Assembly (NCBI GenBank): GCA_003161205.1
Contig: PMOU01000307.1
Coordinates: 1,460-6,828 of the forward strand
Direction of reading: 5' to 3'
Length of the DNA: 5,369 bases
From: Actinomycetota bacterium
Lineage (GTDB): Bacteria > Actinomycetota > Actinomycetes > Streptosporangiales > Streptosporangiaceae
Positions 1 to 4,788 of this stretch are shown here, in pieces. Within the stretch, counting starts at the first letter, position 1; each line of letters starts with the position of its first letter. Under the pieces are notes generated by a model. That model made no database searches and was not told the DNA's origin. It worked only from the letters and a program-made list of their open reading frames with translations. Both the position numbers and the translations under genes were made by a program.

Positions 1-684
1 GCCCGGCTGCTTGACGAGTCGGGAGCCGAGCTCCCGCCGGGCGGCGCGGCCCTGACCCGGCTGCACCGGATCGACGTCTCCGGGCTGAAGGACCTGTCCG
101 GAACCGAGCTGATCGCGGCTACCGACGTGGACAACCCGCTGCTCGGCGAGCGGGGTGCCGCGGCGATCTACGCACCGCAAAAGGGCGCCTCGGCGCGGGA
201 CGTGGCCACCTTGGAGAGCGCCCTGGCCCACTGGGCGGACGTGACCGAGCGGACGCTGGGCCGCGTCATGCGGGATGATCCGGGAGCGGGCGCGGCAGGC
301 GGACTCGGCTTCGCCGCGCTGGCTTTCCTCGGCGCGAGCGTGCGGCCCGGAATCGAGCTGCTGCTCGAGCTGCTCTCGTTCCCCGCTCACCTGCCCGGCG
401 CCCGGCTGGTCATCACCGGGGAAGGCGCGCTCGACACGCAGACCCTGCACGGCAAGGCCCCGGCCGGGGTGGCCCGGGTGGCCGCCGCGGCGGCGCCGGG
501 CCTGCCGGTGGTGGCGGTGGCCGGAATCTGCTCGCTGACCGAAGGCCAGCTCCGCTCGGCCGGGATCTCAGGTGCTTACGCGCTGGCCGACATCGAGCCT
601 GACCTGACCCGCTGCCGGGAGCAGGCCGGCCCGCTGCTCGAGGACCTGACCACCCGGCTCGCCCGCGACTGGATCACGTGGTGA
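1..684 (+). CDS. Glycerate kinase, C-terminal part (5' end outside window)
   Basis: This is the C-terminal 227 residues of a bacterial glycerate kinase (Gly_kinase family, the GarK/GlxK type), a cytosolic enzyme that phosphorylates D-glycerate with ATP. Family members studied in bacteria make 2-phosphoglycerate, feeding glycolysis from glyoxylate or sugar-acid breakdown. The frame is open from base 1, so the start lies upstream; an internal GTG at 127 is only a Val codon inside the conserved DVDNPLLG motif (visible residues 42-49). Other family signatures are GPQKGA-like APQKGA just after it, GGLGFA (about 100-105) and ITGEGALDTQTLHGKAP (about 138-154). Family members are about 370-380 residues, so roughly 150 are missing. 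It ends in TGA at 682-684. A 46-base gap separates it from the downstream channel gene on the same strand, so co-transcription is possible but not shown. Confidence 0.93.
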   Translation, partial: ARLLDESGAELPPGGAALTRLHRIDVSGLKDLSGTELIAATDVDNPLLGERGAAAIYAPQKGASARDVATLESALAHWADVTERTLGRVMRDDPGAGAAGGLGFAALAFLGASVRPGIELLLELLSFPAHLPGARLVITGEGALDTQTLHGKAPAGVARVAAAAAPGLPVVAVAGICSLTEGQLRSAGISGAYALADIEPDLTRCREQAGPLLEDLTTRLARDWITW

Positions 685-730
685 CCCCTGATTGTGCTGG
701 CAGACGATGGTTCGGCGATGATGGGAGACT

Positions 731-1627
731 ATGCCTCTGACTCTGACGACACCGCTGCCCGACGTCAGCCTGTGGGCCCGCGGCAGCGGGCTGGAGATCG
801 TCTGGCTGCTGACCGGCGCCGCCCTGCTGACCCGGGTCGCCACCTGGCTCGGCGGGAGGATCACGAACCGGATCGATGCCAGCGCCCGGGAGACGGACGC
901 GCTGGTCCGTTCCGAGGCGTCCAAGCACCGGCACGCGCTGACATCGGTGATCACCTGGGTCACGCTGGTCGTCATCTACTGCGCGACCGGCGTGGAGGTC
1001 CTGCGGTGCCTGGAGGTCCCGCTGACGAACCTGGTCGCCCCGGCCGCCGTGGCCGGGGTGGCCCTGGGGTTCGGGGCCCAGCGCATCGTCCAGGACCTGC
1101 TGGCCGGTTTCTTCATCATCACCGAGCGCCAGTACGGCTTCGGAGATCTCATCCGCCTGTCGGTGCCGAACGAATCTGCCCCCGCCGTGGGCACCGTGGT
1201 GGACGTCACCTTGCGGATAACCACCGTGCGCACCAGCGACGGCGAGGTGCTCATCACCCCCAACGGCCAGATCAGCCAGGTGACCAACCTGTCCCGCGAC
1301 TGGGCCCGGGCGGTGGTAGACGTGCCCGTGCCCGTGACCGCGGACGTCAACCGGGTCAGTGACCTGCTGCGGGAGATCGGCGAGGAGGTCTACAAGGATC
1401 CGGACCTGCGCAGCCTGCTGCTTGACCCCCCGGCCGTCTTGGGGGTTCAGAACCTCGACGTGGACCAATTCCAGCTTCGCATGGTGGCCAGGACGCTGCC
1501 CGGCAAGCAGTTCGTGGTCGGCGGGGAGCTGCGGATCCGGATCGCGGCCAGACTACGGCGCGAGGGCATCAACCTGCCGACCGCGGTGGAAACCGGAGCG
1601 CAGACCGGACCGGACGGGACCGACTGA
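731..1627 (+). CDS. mscS: MscS-family mechanosensitive ion channel
   Basis: This encodes a 298-residue small-conductance mechanosensitive channel of the MscS family, close in length to the 286-residue E. coli protein. Such channels open when membrane tension rises and release solutes during hypo-osmotic shock. Predicted segments are TM1 at about 20-40, TM2 at about 69-92, and the pore-lining TM3 at about 98-131 with the Gly/Ala-rich VAGVALGFGAQRIVQDLLAG pattern. The beta domain follows, starting at YGFGDLI (135-141) and containing ITPNGQ (175-180) and VTNLSR (184-189). The cytoplasmic alpha/beta vestibule ends at about residue 285. ATG 731 is the only usable start because a TGA lies in frame at 719-721. 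GGGAG at 723-727 is a close-set ribosome site. The stop codon overlaps the start of the next gene by one base. Confidence in the family is high; gating properties cannot be read from sequence. Confidence 0.95.
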   Translation: MPLTLTTPLPDVSLWARGSGLEIVWLLTGAALLTRVATWLGGRITNRIDASARETDALVRSEASKHRHALTSVITWVTLVVIYCATGVEVLRCLEVPLTNLVAPAAVAGVALGFGAQRIVQDLLAGFFIITERQYGFGDLIRLSVPNESAPAVGTVVDVTLRITTVRTSDGEVLITPNGQISQVTNLSRDWARAVVDVPVPVTADVNRVSDLLREIGEEVYKDPDLRSLLLDPPAVLGVQNLDVDQFQLRMVARTLPGKQFVVGGELRIRIAARLRREGINLPTAVETGAQTGPDGTD

Positions 1628-1953
1628 TGCGACGGCTGCGACTGATACGCACCTCGACCTGGGTCCTCATCGCGATCTTCGTGGTCAGCTTGGCCGCCTG
1701 GCTGGAGGTCAGGCCCATCCCGGCGAGCTCGTCGCCAGCAGGGACCGGCGTTTCCCCCACGGTCACGCCGACCACCTATGCCCCGACGCCGACCCCGACC
1801 GCGAAACCGACGCGCGCGGCCCCCACGACCACCAGCACGCCGCACCCGACCACGACGCCGCACTCCAGCGCCTCTCCGACCGTCACGCCCTCCGTGCTCG
1901 TGTCACCGACCCTGTCGGCTTCTCCCCCGTCCTCTGTCCCGGCATCGCCCTGA
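1627..1953 (+). CDS. Single-pass membrane protein with extracellular Pro/Thr/Ser-rich tail, coupled to mscS
   Basis: This 108-residue protein has no family I can name. The N-terminus is basic (MRRLRLIR) and is followed by one hydrophobic helix at about 11-26, so an N-in/C-out topology is predicted. Residues 31-108 are a low-complexity tail dominated by Pro, Thr, Ser and Ala, with two exact SPTVTP units (43-48 and 83-88) and an APTPTPT stretch. Such tails outside actinobacterial membranes are often O-mannosylated and span the wall; that is inference here. The ATG shares one base with the mscS stop (TGATG at 1625-1629) and has no strong ribosome site of its own, suggesting translational coupling. 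The likely role is a channel accessory or a wall-facing extension of the same operon. Codon bias (Pro/Thr codons ending in G or C) fits a real gene, though the repetitive composition makes homology detection hard. Confidence 0.8.
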   Translation: MRRLRLIRTSTWVLIAIFVVSLAAWLEVRPIPASSSPAGTGVSPTVTPTTYAPTPTPTAKPTRAAPTTTSTPHPTTTPHSSASPTVTPSVLVSPTLSASPPSSVPASP

Positions 1954-1969
1954 CCAGGAGAACGGCGAT

Positions 1970-2010
1970 GACTCTTAGTTAATTCTTCATTACTTCGGGT
2001 AAGACATGAC
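1970..2010 (+). promoter_or_regulatory. AT-rich island, probable promoter region of the 2072 gene
   Basis: This roughly 40-base stretch is strikingly AT-rich compared with the surrounding DNA. It lies after the end of the mscS operon and before the exported-protein gene, where a promoter is expected. I could not assign convincing -35 and -10 boxes: several TA-containing hexamers exist but none pairs well at 16-18 bases. A short TTAC/GTAA hairpin around a TTCGG loop (1990-2002) is also present and is probably incidental. Confidence 0.4.
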
Positions 2011-2011
2011 A

Positions 2012-2038
2012 CGTGATCGGCGGGGAAATCCGATCACG
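2012..2038 (+). promoter_or_regulatory. Perfect 9-bp inverted repeat (stem-loop or operator)
   Basis: The arms CGTGATCGG (2012-2020) and CCGATCACG (2030-2038) are exact reverse complements separated by 9 bases (CGGGGAAAT). The site lies 58 bases after the stop of the Pro/Thr-tail gene and 33 bases before the ATG at 2072, just upstream of its ribosome site. No T-tract follows. It could be a factor-assisted terminator of the mscS operon, a 5'-leader hairpin of the next mRNA, or an operator for a dimeric repressor. The sequence does not decide among these. Confidence 0.55.
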
Positions 2039-2071
2039 CGGGGATGTACTCGAGCATGAAGGACGGGGACC

Positions 2072-2395
2072 ATGCGAGTTCGCCGAGGGATCATGGCAAC
2101 GGGGATCACGATCGCGTTGTTCGGCGTGCCGTTCGCCACGGCCGGGACGGCCTTGGCAAACCCGCCGCCGGCGACCGTCATCGGCACGATCACGGGGCCG
2201 CACACGTTCACCCTGGATTCAGGGACCGTGGTGCTCGGTGAGCTGCTGCAGCCGCAAACGCGGCTCTACGGTTCCTATGTGCCGGTGACCGGTATCTCCA
2301 CGGTGCATAGCGTGACCACGGTCACGACCGGCGATACGTTCCTGCCGCTGAACCGGCCGGATATTGAGACGACCTTCACCGTCATAGCGCCGTAA
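2072..2395 (+). CDS. Small exported protein of unknown family
   Basis: This encodes a 107-residue protein that I do not recognise. A clear signal peptide is visible: basic MRVRR, a hydrophobic core at about 7-26, and an ALA cleavage site before N30, leaving a mature protein of about 78 residues. The mature part has no Cys and is rich in Thr, Val, Pro and Gly. Alternating patterns such as TVIGTITG (35-42) and STVHSVTTVTTGD (76-88) suggest beta-strands. No transmembrane or wall-sorting motif follows the signal. ATG 2072 is preceded by GAAGGA (2058-2063) with eight bases of spacing. Its last 37 codons recur, diverged, at the end of the next gene (2699-2812), so this C-terminal module exists twice here. 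A role outside the cell or in the wall is inferred from the signal peptide alone. Confidence 0.75.
   Translation: MRVRRGIMATGITIALFGVPFATAGTALANPPPATVIGTITGPHTFTLDSGTVVLGELLQPQTRLYGSYVPVTGISTVHSVTTVTTGDTFLPLNRPDIETTFTVIAP
2282..2395 (+). repeat. Direct repeat, copy 1 (C-terminal module of the exported protein)
   Basis: This is the last 37 codons plus TAA of the exported-protein gene. It aligns without gaps to 2699-2812: 92 of 114 bases and 23 of 37 residues match by hand count. The shared core reads PVTGISTV, then TVTTGD, then LPL, then PD and TT. Weaker similarity (Gly-Ser then an aromatic residue) extends a few codons upstream. Confidence 0.85.
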
Positions 2396-2463
2396 TCGCC
2401 GCCCCCTCAACAACAACCAGCTCAAGCACCAGCCGGCCGGCTATCGAATTGGCCACCGGCACG

Positions 2464-2470
2464 AAGGAGG
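2464..2470 (+). promoter_or_regulatory. Strong Shine-Dalgarno site for the 2477 start
   Basis: AAGGAGG is a full match to the anti-Shine-Dalgarno sequence and lies six bases before ATG 2477. It is the best ribosome site in the window. It fixes the start of the Cys-rich frame and argues that this frame, rather than the overlapping TTG-started frame at 2449-2643, is or recently was translated. Confidence 0.75.
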
Positions 2471-2476
2471 CGGGGC

Positions 2477-2812
2477 ATGCTGCTGCTCCGGAGTATGAGA
2501 CGTTCCCGGGCCTGCACCTGCGGCCACCAGCCGGAGGCTCACCAGCATTACCGGCCCGGCAGCGACTGCGGGATGTGCGAGTGCCCGCAGTGGTCACGGT
2601 GCGGCGGTTCGCGCCTTGCCCTGGCGTTCCGGCGGACCTGTGACACCCCTGATGAGGGTCTGATAGGCGGGCAGGCCGGGTCAGGTTCATGGGCATGGCC
2701 GGTGACCGGGATCTCCACGGTGGAAAGCGCTGCCACGGTCACGACCGGTGATCCGCTCCTGCCGCTGGATCAGCCGGATACTCAGACGACCTCCGCGGCC
2801 GTCCAGCCGTAA
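2477..2812 (+). CDS. Cys/His-rich small protein fused in frame to a duplicated C-terminal module
   Basis: This 111-residue frame has two unrelated parts. Residues 12-38 carry CxCGH-x4-HxHY-x6-C-x2-C-x-CP (Cys 13, 15, 31, 34, 36; His 17, 22, 24), a pattern that could bind zinc. I associate small stand-alone proteins of this kind with actinomycetes; their function is not known to me. Residues 75-111 are a diverged copy of the exported protein's C-terminus, ending at an equivalent TAA. The linker (about 40-74) looks unstructured, and other frames there hold several stops. There is no signal peptide, so the copied module would stay in the cytosol, unlike the upstream protein. The start is supported by AAGGAGG. 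The simplest reading is a small Cys-rich gene that lost its own stop and now runs into a gene remnant. A functional fusion is less likely but possible. It ends 28 bases from the convergent GH16 gene. Confidence 0.6.
   Translation: MLLLRSMRRSRACTCGHQPEAHQHYRPGSDCGMCECPQWSRCGGSRLALAFRRTCDTPDEGLIGGQAGSGSWAWPVTGISTVESAATVTTGDPLLPLDQPDTQTTSAAVQP
2699..2812 (+). repeat. Direct repeat, copy 2 (remnant module at the end of the Cys-rich frame)
   Basis: This is the second copy of the module at 2282-2395, in the same orientation, with starts 417 bases apart. Of the 16 codons that differ, 14 change the amino acid and only two are silent, which suggests relaxed or changing selection rather than conservation. 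No counterpart of the signal peptide or of the first half of the mature exported protein is visible upstream of it. Confidence 0.85.
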
Positions 2813-2839
2813 CTGCCGGCAGAACCGGGGCCGGGCCAG
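2813..2839. terminator. Possible bidirectional terminator between convergent genes
   Basis: The 28-base gap between the TAA at 2810-2812 and the minus-strand stop at 2841-2843 can fold. CTG+CCGGC (2813-2820) pairs with GCCGG (2830-2834) and CAG (2837-2839), leaving a 2-base bulge and a 9-base loop. There is no T-tract on either strand. The convergent position, more than the fold itself, supports a terminator. Confidence 0.35.
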
Positions 2840-2840
2840 C

Positions 2841-3623
2841 TCAGCCCTTCATCGCGTACTCGGCCACCCAGGCGACCGTCATGGTCTCGATGGTGCCGTC
2901 GGGCTGCGGTGTGTCCTGGTTCTGCGACTGCAAGGTCAGGTTCATCGGAATGTCCGGCCACTGGGTGCCGGAGCGCAGCGAACCGACGGAGACTTTGGCC
3001 CAGACCCGGCCGTCGATCGTGTACGTGATCGTGCTCGGCGTCCACTGCACGCCGTAGGTGTGCCACGCCGTGCCGTCGCTGTCCTGGGTGGGGCTGGCGA
3101 TAACGCAGCAGCCGCCGTTCCCGCTCGGCCCCGGGTGCAGGCTGGCGGAAAAGCTCTGCCGGGACCCGCCCAGGTCCTGGAAGAAATCAACCTCCGGCGG
3201 CCAGACACCCTGCTGGGACGGCCACAAGATGGCCAGGTTATTGATGGACAGCCCGGGCTCGTCGTCGCCCTTCATCCGGACCAGGTACATCCCGTAGGTC
3301 TGCGGGTTGTTATAGAACTGCACGCCCCCCTGGGCTGAGGACGTCGCCAGCAGGTGCAGCGCGCCGCCGCTGACCGAGACGTTGGAGGACACCCAGTTAC
3401 CGTACGGGTCACCGCCCGGCTCGCCGGTGTAGGCGTACCACCCCGACGGCAACCTGCTGCCCGGGAAATCGGTGCCGTAGGTCAGCCGCCAGCCGGCCGC
3501 CTTGGTGGGCCACGGCGGGGGAACGCGATGTACGGGGGCTGGCGACCCGGAGCACGCCGCGGCTGCGGCGATGACCGCCGCGGCCAGTAGCGCCGTCGAC
3601 AGACCGCGGCGCGGCAGCTTCAT
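2841..3623 (-). CDS. GH16-family lipoprotein (glucanase/lectin fold) with altered catalytic motif
   Basis: This 260-residue protein belongs to glycoside hydrolase family 16, whose members cut beta-1,3/1,4-glucans, agars or related polysaccharides. The basic start (MKLPRR), hydrophobic Ala-rich segment and AAAC at 21-24 indicate a lipoprotein anchored at Cys24. The fold is recognisable from TYGTDFPG (48-55), WPPEVDFFQD (141-150), SASLHP (159-164) and AWHTYGVQWTP (186-196) followed by ITYTIDGRVW. The usual active-site pattern is E-x-D-x-(x)-E; here it is E144, D146 and then Q149 (a CAG codon, read from CTG at 3177-3179). The nucleophile is thus present but the acid/base Glu is not. The protein may be a weak or non-hydrolytic glycan binder. 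Vicinal Cys172-Cys173 are also unusual. GGGGGAG lies three bases before the ATG. The gene follows the membrane-protein gene on the same strand after a 145-base gap, so its own promoter is likely. Confidence 0.88.
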   Translation of the reverse strand: MKLPRRGLSTALLAAAVIAAAAACSGSPAPVHRVPPPWPTKAAGWRLTYGTDFPGSRLPSGWYAYTGEPGGDPYGNWVSSNVSVSGGALHLLATSSAQGGVQFYNNPQTYGMYLVRMKGDDEPGLSINNLAILWPSQQGVWPPEVDFFQDLGGSRQSFSASLHPGPSGNGGCCVIASPTQDSDGTAWHTYGVQWTPSTITYTIDGRVWAKVSVGSLRSGTQWPDIPMNLTLQSQNQDTPQPDGTIETMTVAWVAEYAMKG

Positions 3624-3700
3624 GGGCTCCCCCGCCCGTGCAGCGGACCAGCCCCCGGCGCGTGCATACGCAGGGGCTCGTCAGCGCGGGACATTCGACC

Positions 3701-3728
3701 ATCGTATTGCGCCCGCCCAGGTGGTCGG
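3701..3728 (-). promoter_or_regulatory. Candidate promoter of the GH16 lipoprotein gene
   Basis: Read on the minus strand, CCGACC (3728-3723) and TACGAT (3706-3701) are separated by 16 bases. TACGAT is a good actinobacterial -10 of the TAnnnT type, whereas the -35 is poor. Transcription would begin near 3694, giving a leader of about 70 bases. The 145-base gap 3624-3768 holds no gene and no other signal I can support. Confidence 0.3.
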
Positions 3729-3768
3729 GGTGGATCGTCCCGATCTGACCTCGTCGGCTCAATCCGGG

Positions 3769-4719
3769 CTAATCGAGCAGTTCGCGGAGGGCCAGGCGGA
3801 CCGCGAGGGCCTGCTGCGACATGGCCCCGATCGCGGCGATGCCGTGCTCGTCGGCGGCGGTGCGGGCGAGCATATCCAGGTGCCGGCCGCTGAGCTCGGC
3901 CAGCGCGTCGGCCTGCTGCCAGTCCCGGTAAGCGGCGTCTGCCGCGCGGACCTCGGCCGCGTAACGCTCCAGCGCCGCGACCCGGGCCGCGATACTGGAG
4001 TCGGCGAGCTGGGCGGCCTGGAGCTGACGGTCGAGCAGCGCGGTGGTCACGGCGCCCGCGGTGGCCGCAGACACCTCAGCTCGCCGGGCGCGGAGCCGGC
4101 CCTGCTCGCGCAGCGCGAGGGCGATGTCCCATTCCTGAGCCGCGAGGGCCGCGCCCGCGGTGGCCTCATCGAGCAGGCCGGCCCGGTAGACCTCCGAACA
4201 GGTCACGGCGTCGACCGCATCTTGCGCGCGCCGCAGCAGCACCGTGGACCGGGCGTCGAAATCGGCGGCCGTCAGGTAACGGCCGTGGTAGGTGCGCGCG
4301 GCCAGCTCGGCCGGCACGTTGCCGTCGGGCTGCCCGAAGCGGACGATCCGGATGCCGAGGACCACCGAGGTGATGACGGCGATGATTCCCGCGAGCAGCA
4401 GGGCATAGCGGCTCAGGGCGGATTCCCAGCCGGCCGGCGCCTGAAAGACCAGCACCCCGATGGCCAGCGGAGTCGCGCCGAAGACCGCGATCAGCGCGGC
4501 GGCGGTCATGCCGCTGACCGCCTGGTCGATCGTGGCTCCCCGCTGGCCGGAATCGGTCGGCAGGTAGTCGCGGCGGCGGACGGGCCGGTTCCGGTGGGCG
4601 GGAGTCAGGAGCGTGCCGGGCGCGGTCAGCAGCACGCGGTCCAAGAGCGGGATGCCGGGATCGACGGCCGGGCGCCGCAGCAGGACACGGGGCCAGGCTG
4701 GGTGGTGCAGGTCATCCAT
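3769..4719 (-). CDS. Conserved-looking membrane protein with two central helices, function unknown
   Basis: This encodes a 316-residue protein that I cannot assign to a named family. Residues 1-65 are Pro/Arg-rich and probably cytosolic. Two transmembrane helices follow, at about 69-93 and 105-126, joined by a short loop. A long soluble C-terminal half (about 130-316) is rich in Ala, Glu, Arg and Leu and predicted helical, with coiled-coil-like character around 195-275. A segment beginning YHGRYLTAADFD (about 144-155) followed by LLRRAQDAVDAV resembles sequences I have seen in actinobacterial hypothetical proteins. ATG 4719 is preferred over the GTG at 4740 because AGGAG sits seven bases before it, whereas the GTG has no ribosome site. 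The 69-base gap to the upstream glycosyltransferase allows co-transcription. A scaffold or envelope role is only a guess from topology. Confidence 0.82.
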   Translation of the reverse strand: MDDLHHPAWPRVLLRRPAVDPGIPLLDRVLLTAPGTLLTPAHRNRPVRRRDYLPTDSGQRGATIDQAVSGMTAAALIAVFGATPLAIGVLVFQAPAGWESALSRYALLLAGIIAVITSVVLGIRIVRFGQPDGNVPAELAARTYHGRYLTAADFDARSTVLLRRAQDAVDAVTCSEVYRAGLLDEATAGAALAAQEWDIALALREQGRLRARRAEVSAATAGAVTTALLDRQLQAAQLADSSIAARVAALERYAAEVRAADAAYRDWQQADALAELSGRHLDMLARTAADEHGIAAIGAMSQQALAVRLALRELLD

Positions 4720-4726
4720 CGGCCGG

Positions 4727-4731
4727 CTCCT
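4727..4731 (-). promoter_or_regulatory. Shine-Dalgarno site selecting the 4719 start
   Basis: AGGAG on the minus strand lies seven bases upstream of ATG 4719. It falls inside the longer reading frame that begins at GTG 4740, so it supports the shorter, 316-residue protein. Confidence 0.65.
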
Positions 4732-4739
4732 GTTCCGCA

Positions 4740-4763
4740 CACCCGGGCCGCGAAGGCCGGGCG
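4740..4763 (-). terminator. Weak GC-rich hairpin after the glycosyltransferase gene
   Basis: On the minus strand CGCCCGG pairs with CCGGGTG (one G-U pair) around a 10-base loop. It lies between the glycosyltransferase stop at 4789-4791 and ATG 4719. It has no T-tract, and a stem of this size is easily found by chance in such GC-rich DNA. It might attenuate read-through into the membrane-protein gene. Confidence 0.22.
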
Positions 4764-4788
4764 GTAGGGCAGGTGAGTCCCCCCTAGG

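Noticed and set aside
127..129. GTG at 127 as a start for the glycerate kinase.
   Set aside because: It is inside the conserved DVDNPLLG motif, and upstream codons back to base 1 encode matching family sequence.
674..1468. A 264-codon open frame on the minus strand opposite mscS.
   Set aside because: It is also codon-register antisense to a well-recognised gene, and its His/Gln/Gly-rich translation has no domain.
1780..1862. CCGAC/ACC-type repetitive DNA as a microsatellite or CRISPR-like array.
   Set aside because: It is irregular and fully explained by Pro/Thr codons of the low-complexity tail, and there are no spaced identical repeats.
2031..2199. CGATCACG-G recurring at about 2031 and 2186 as a possible repeated operator.
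   Set aside because: The second occurrence is inside the coding region and lacks the opposite arm; short GATC-containing matches are expected by chance and from Ile-Thr codons.
2449..2643. A TTG-started frame overlapping the Cys-rich gene.
   Set aside because: It has no ribosome site, while the 2477 frame has AAGGAGG and a coherent Cys/His motif.
4720..4740. GTG at 4740 as the start of the two-helix membrane protein.
   Set aside because: There is no ribosome site before it, and the AGGAG at 4727-4731 serves ATG 4719.
3502..4767. A 421-codon open frame on the plus strand opposite the membrane-protein gene and the start of the GH16 gene.
   Set aside because: It lies in codon-register antisense to the membrane-protein gene. 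In GC-rich genomes this register stays open because TTA, CTA and TCA codons are rare. Its product is a low-complexity Arg/Gly/Gln-rich string, whereas the minus-strand protein has helices and a good ribosome site.
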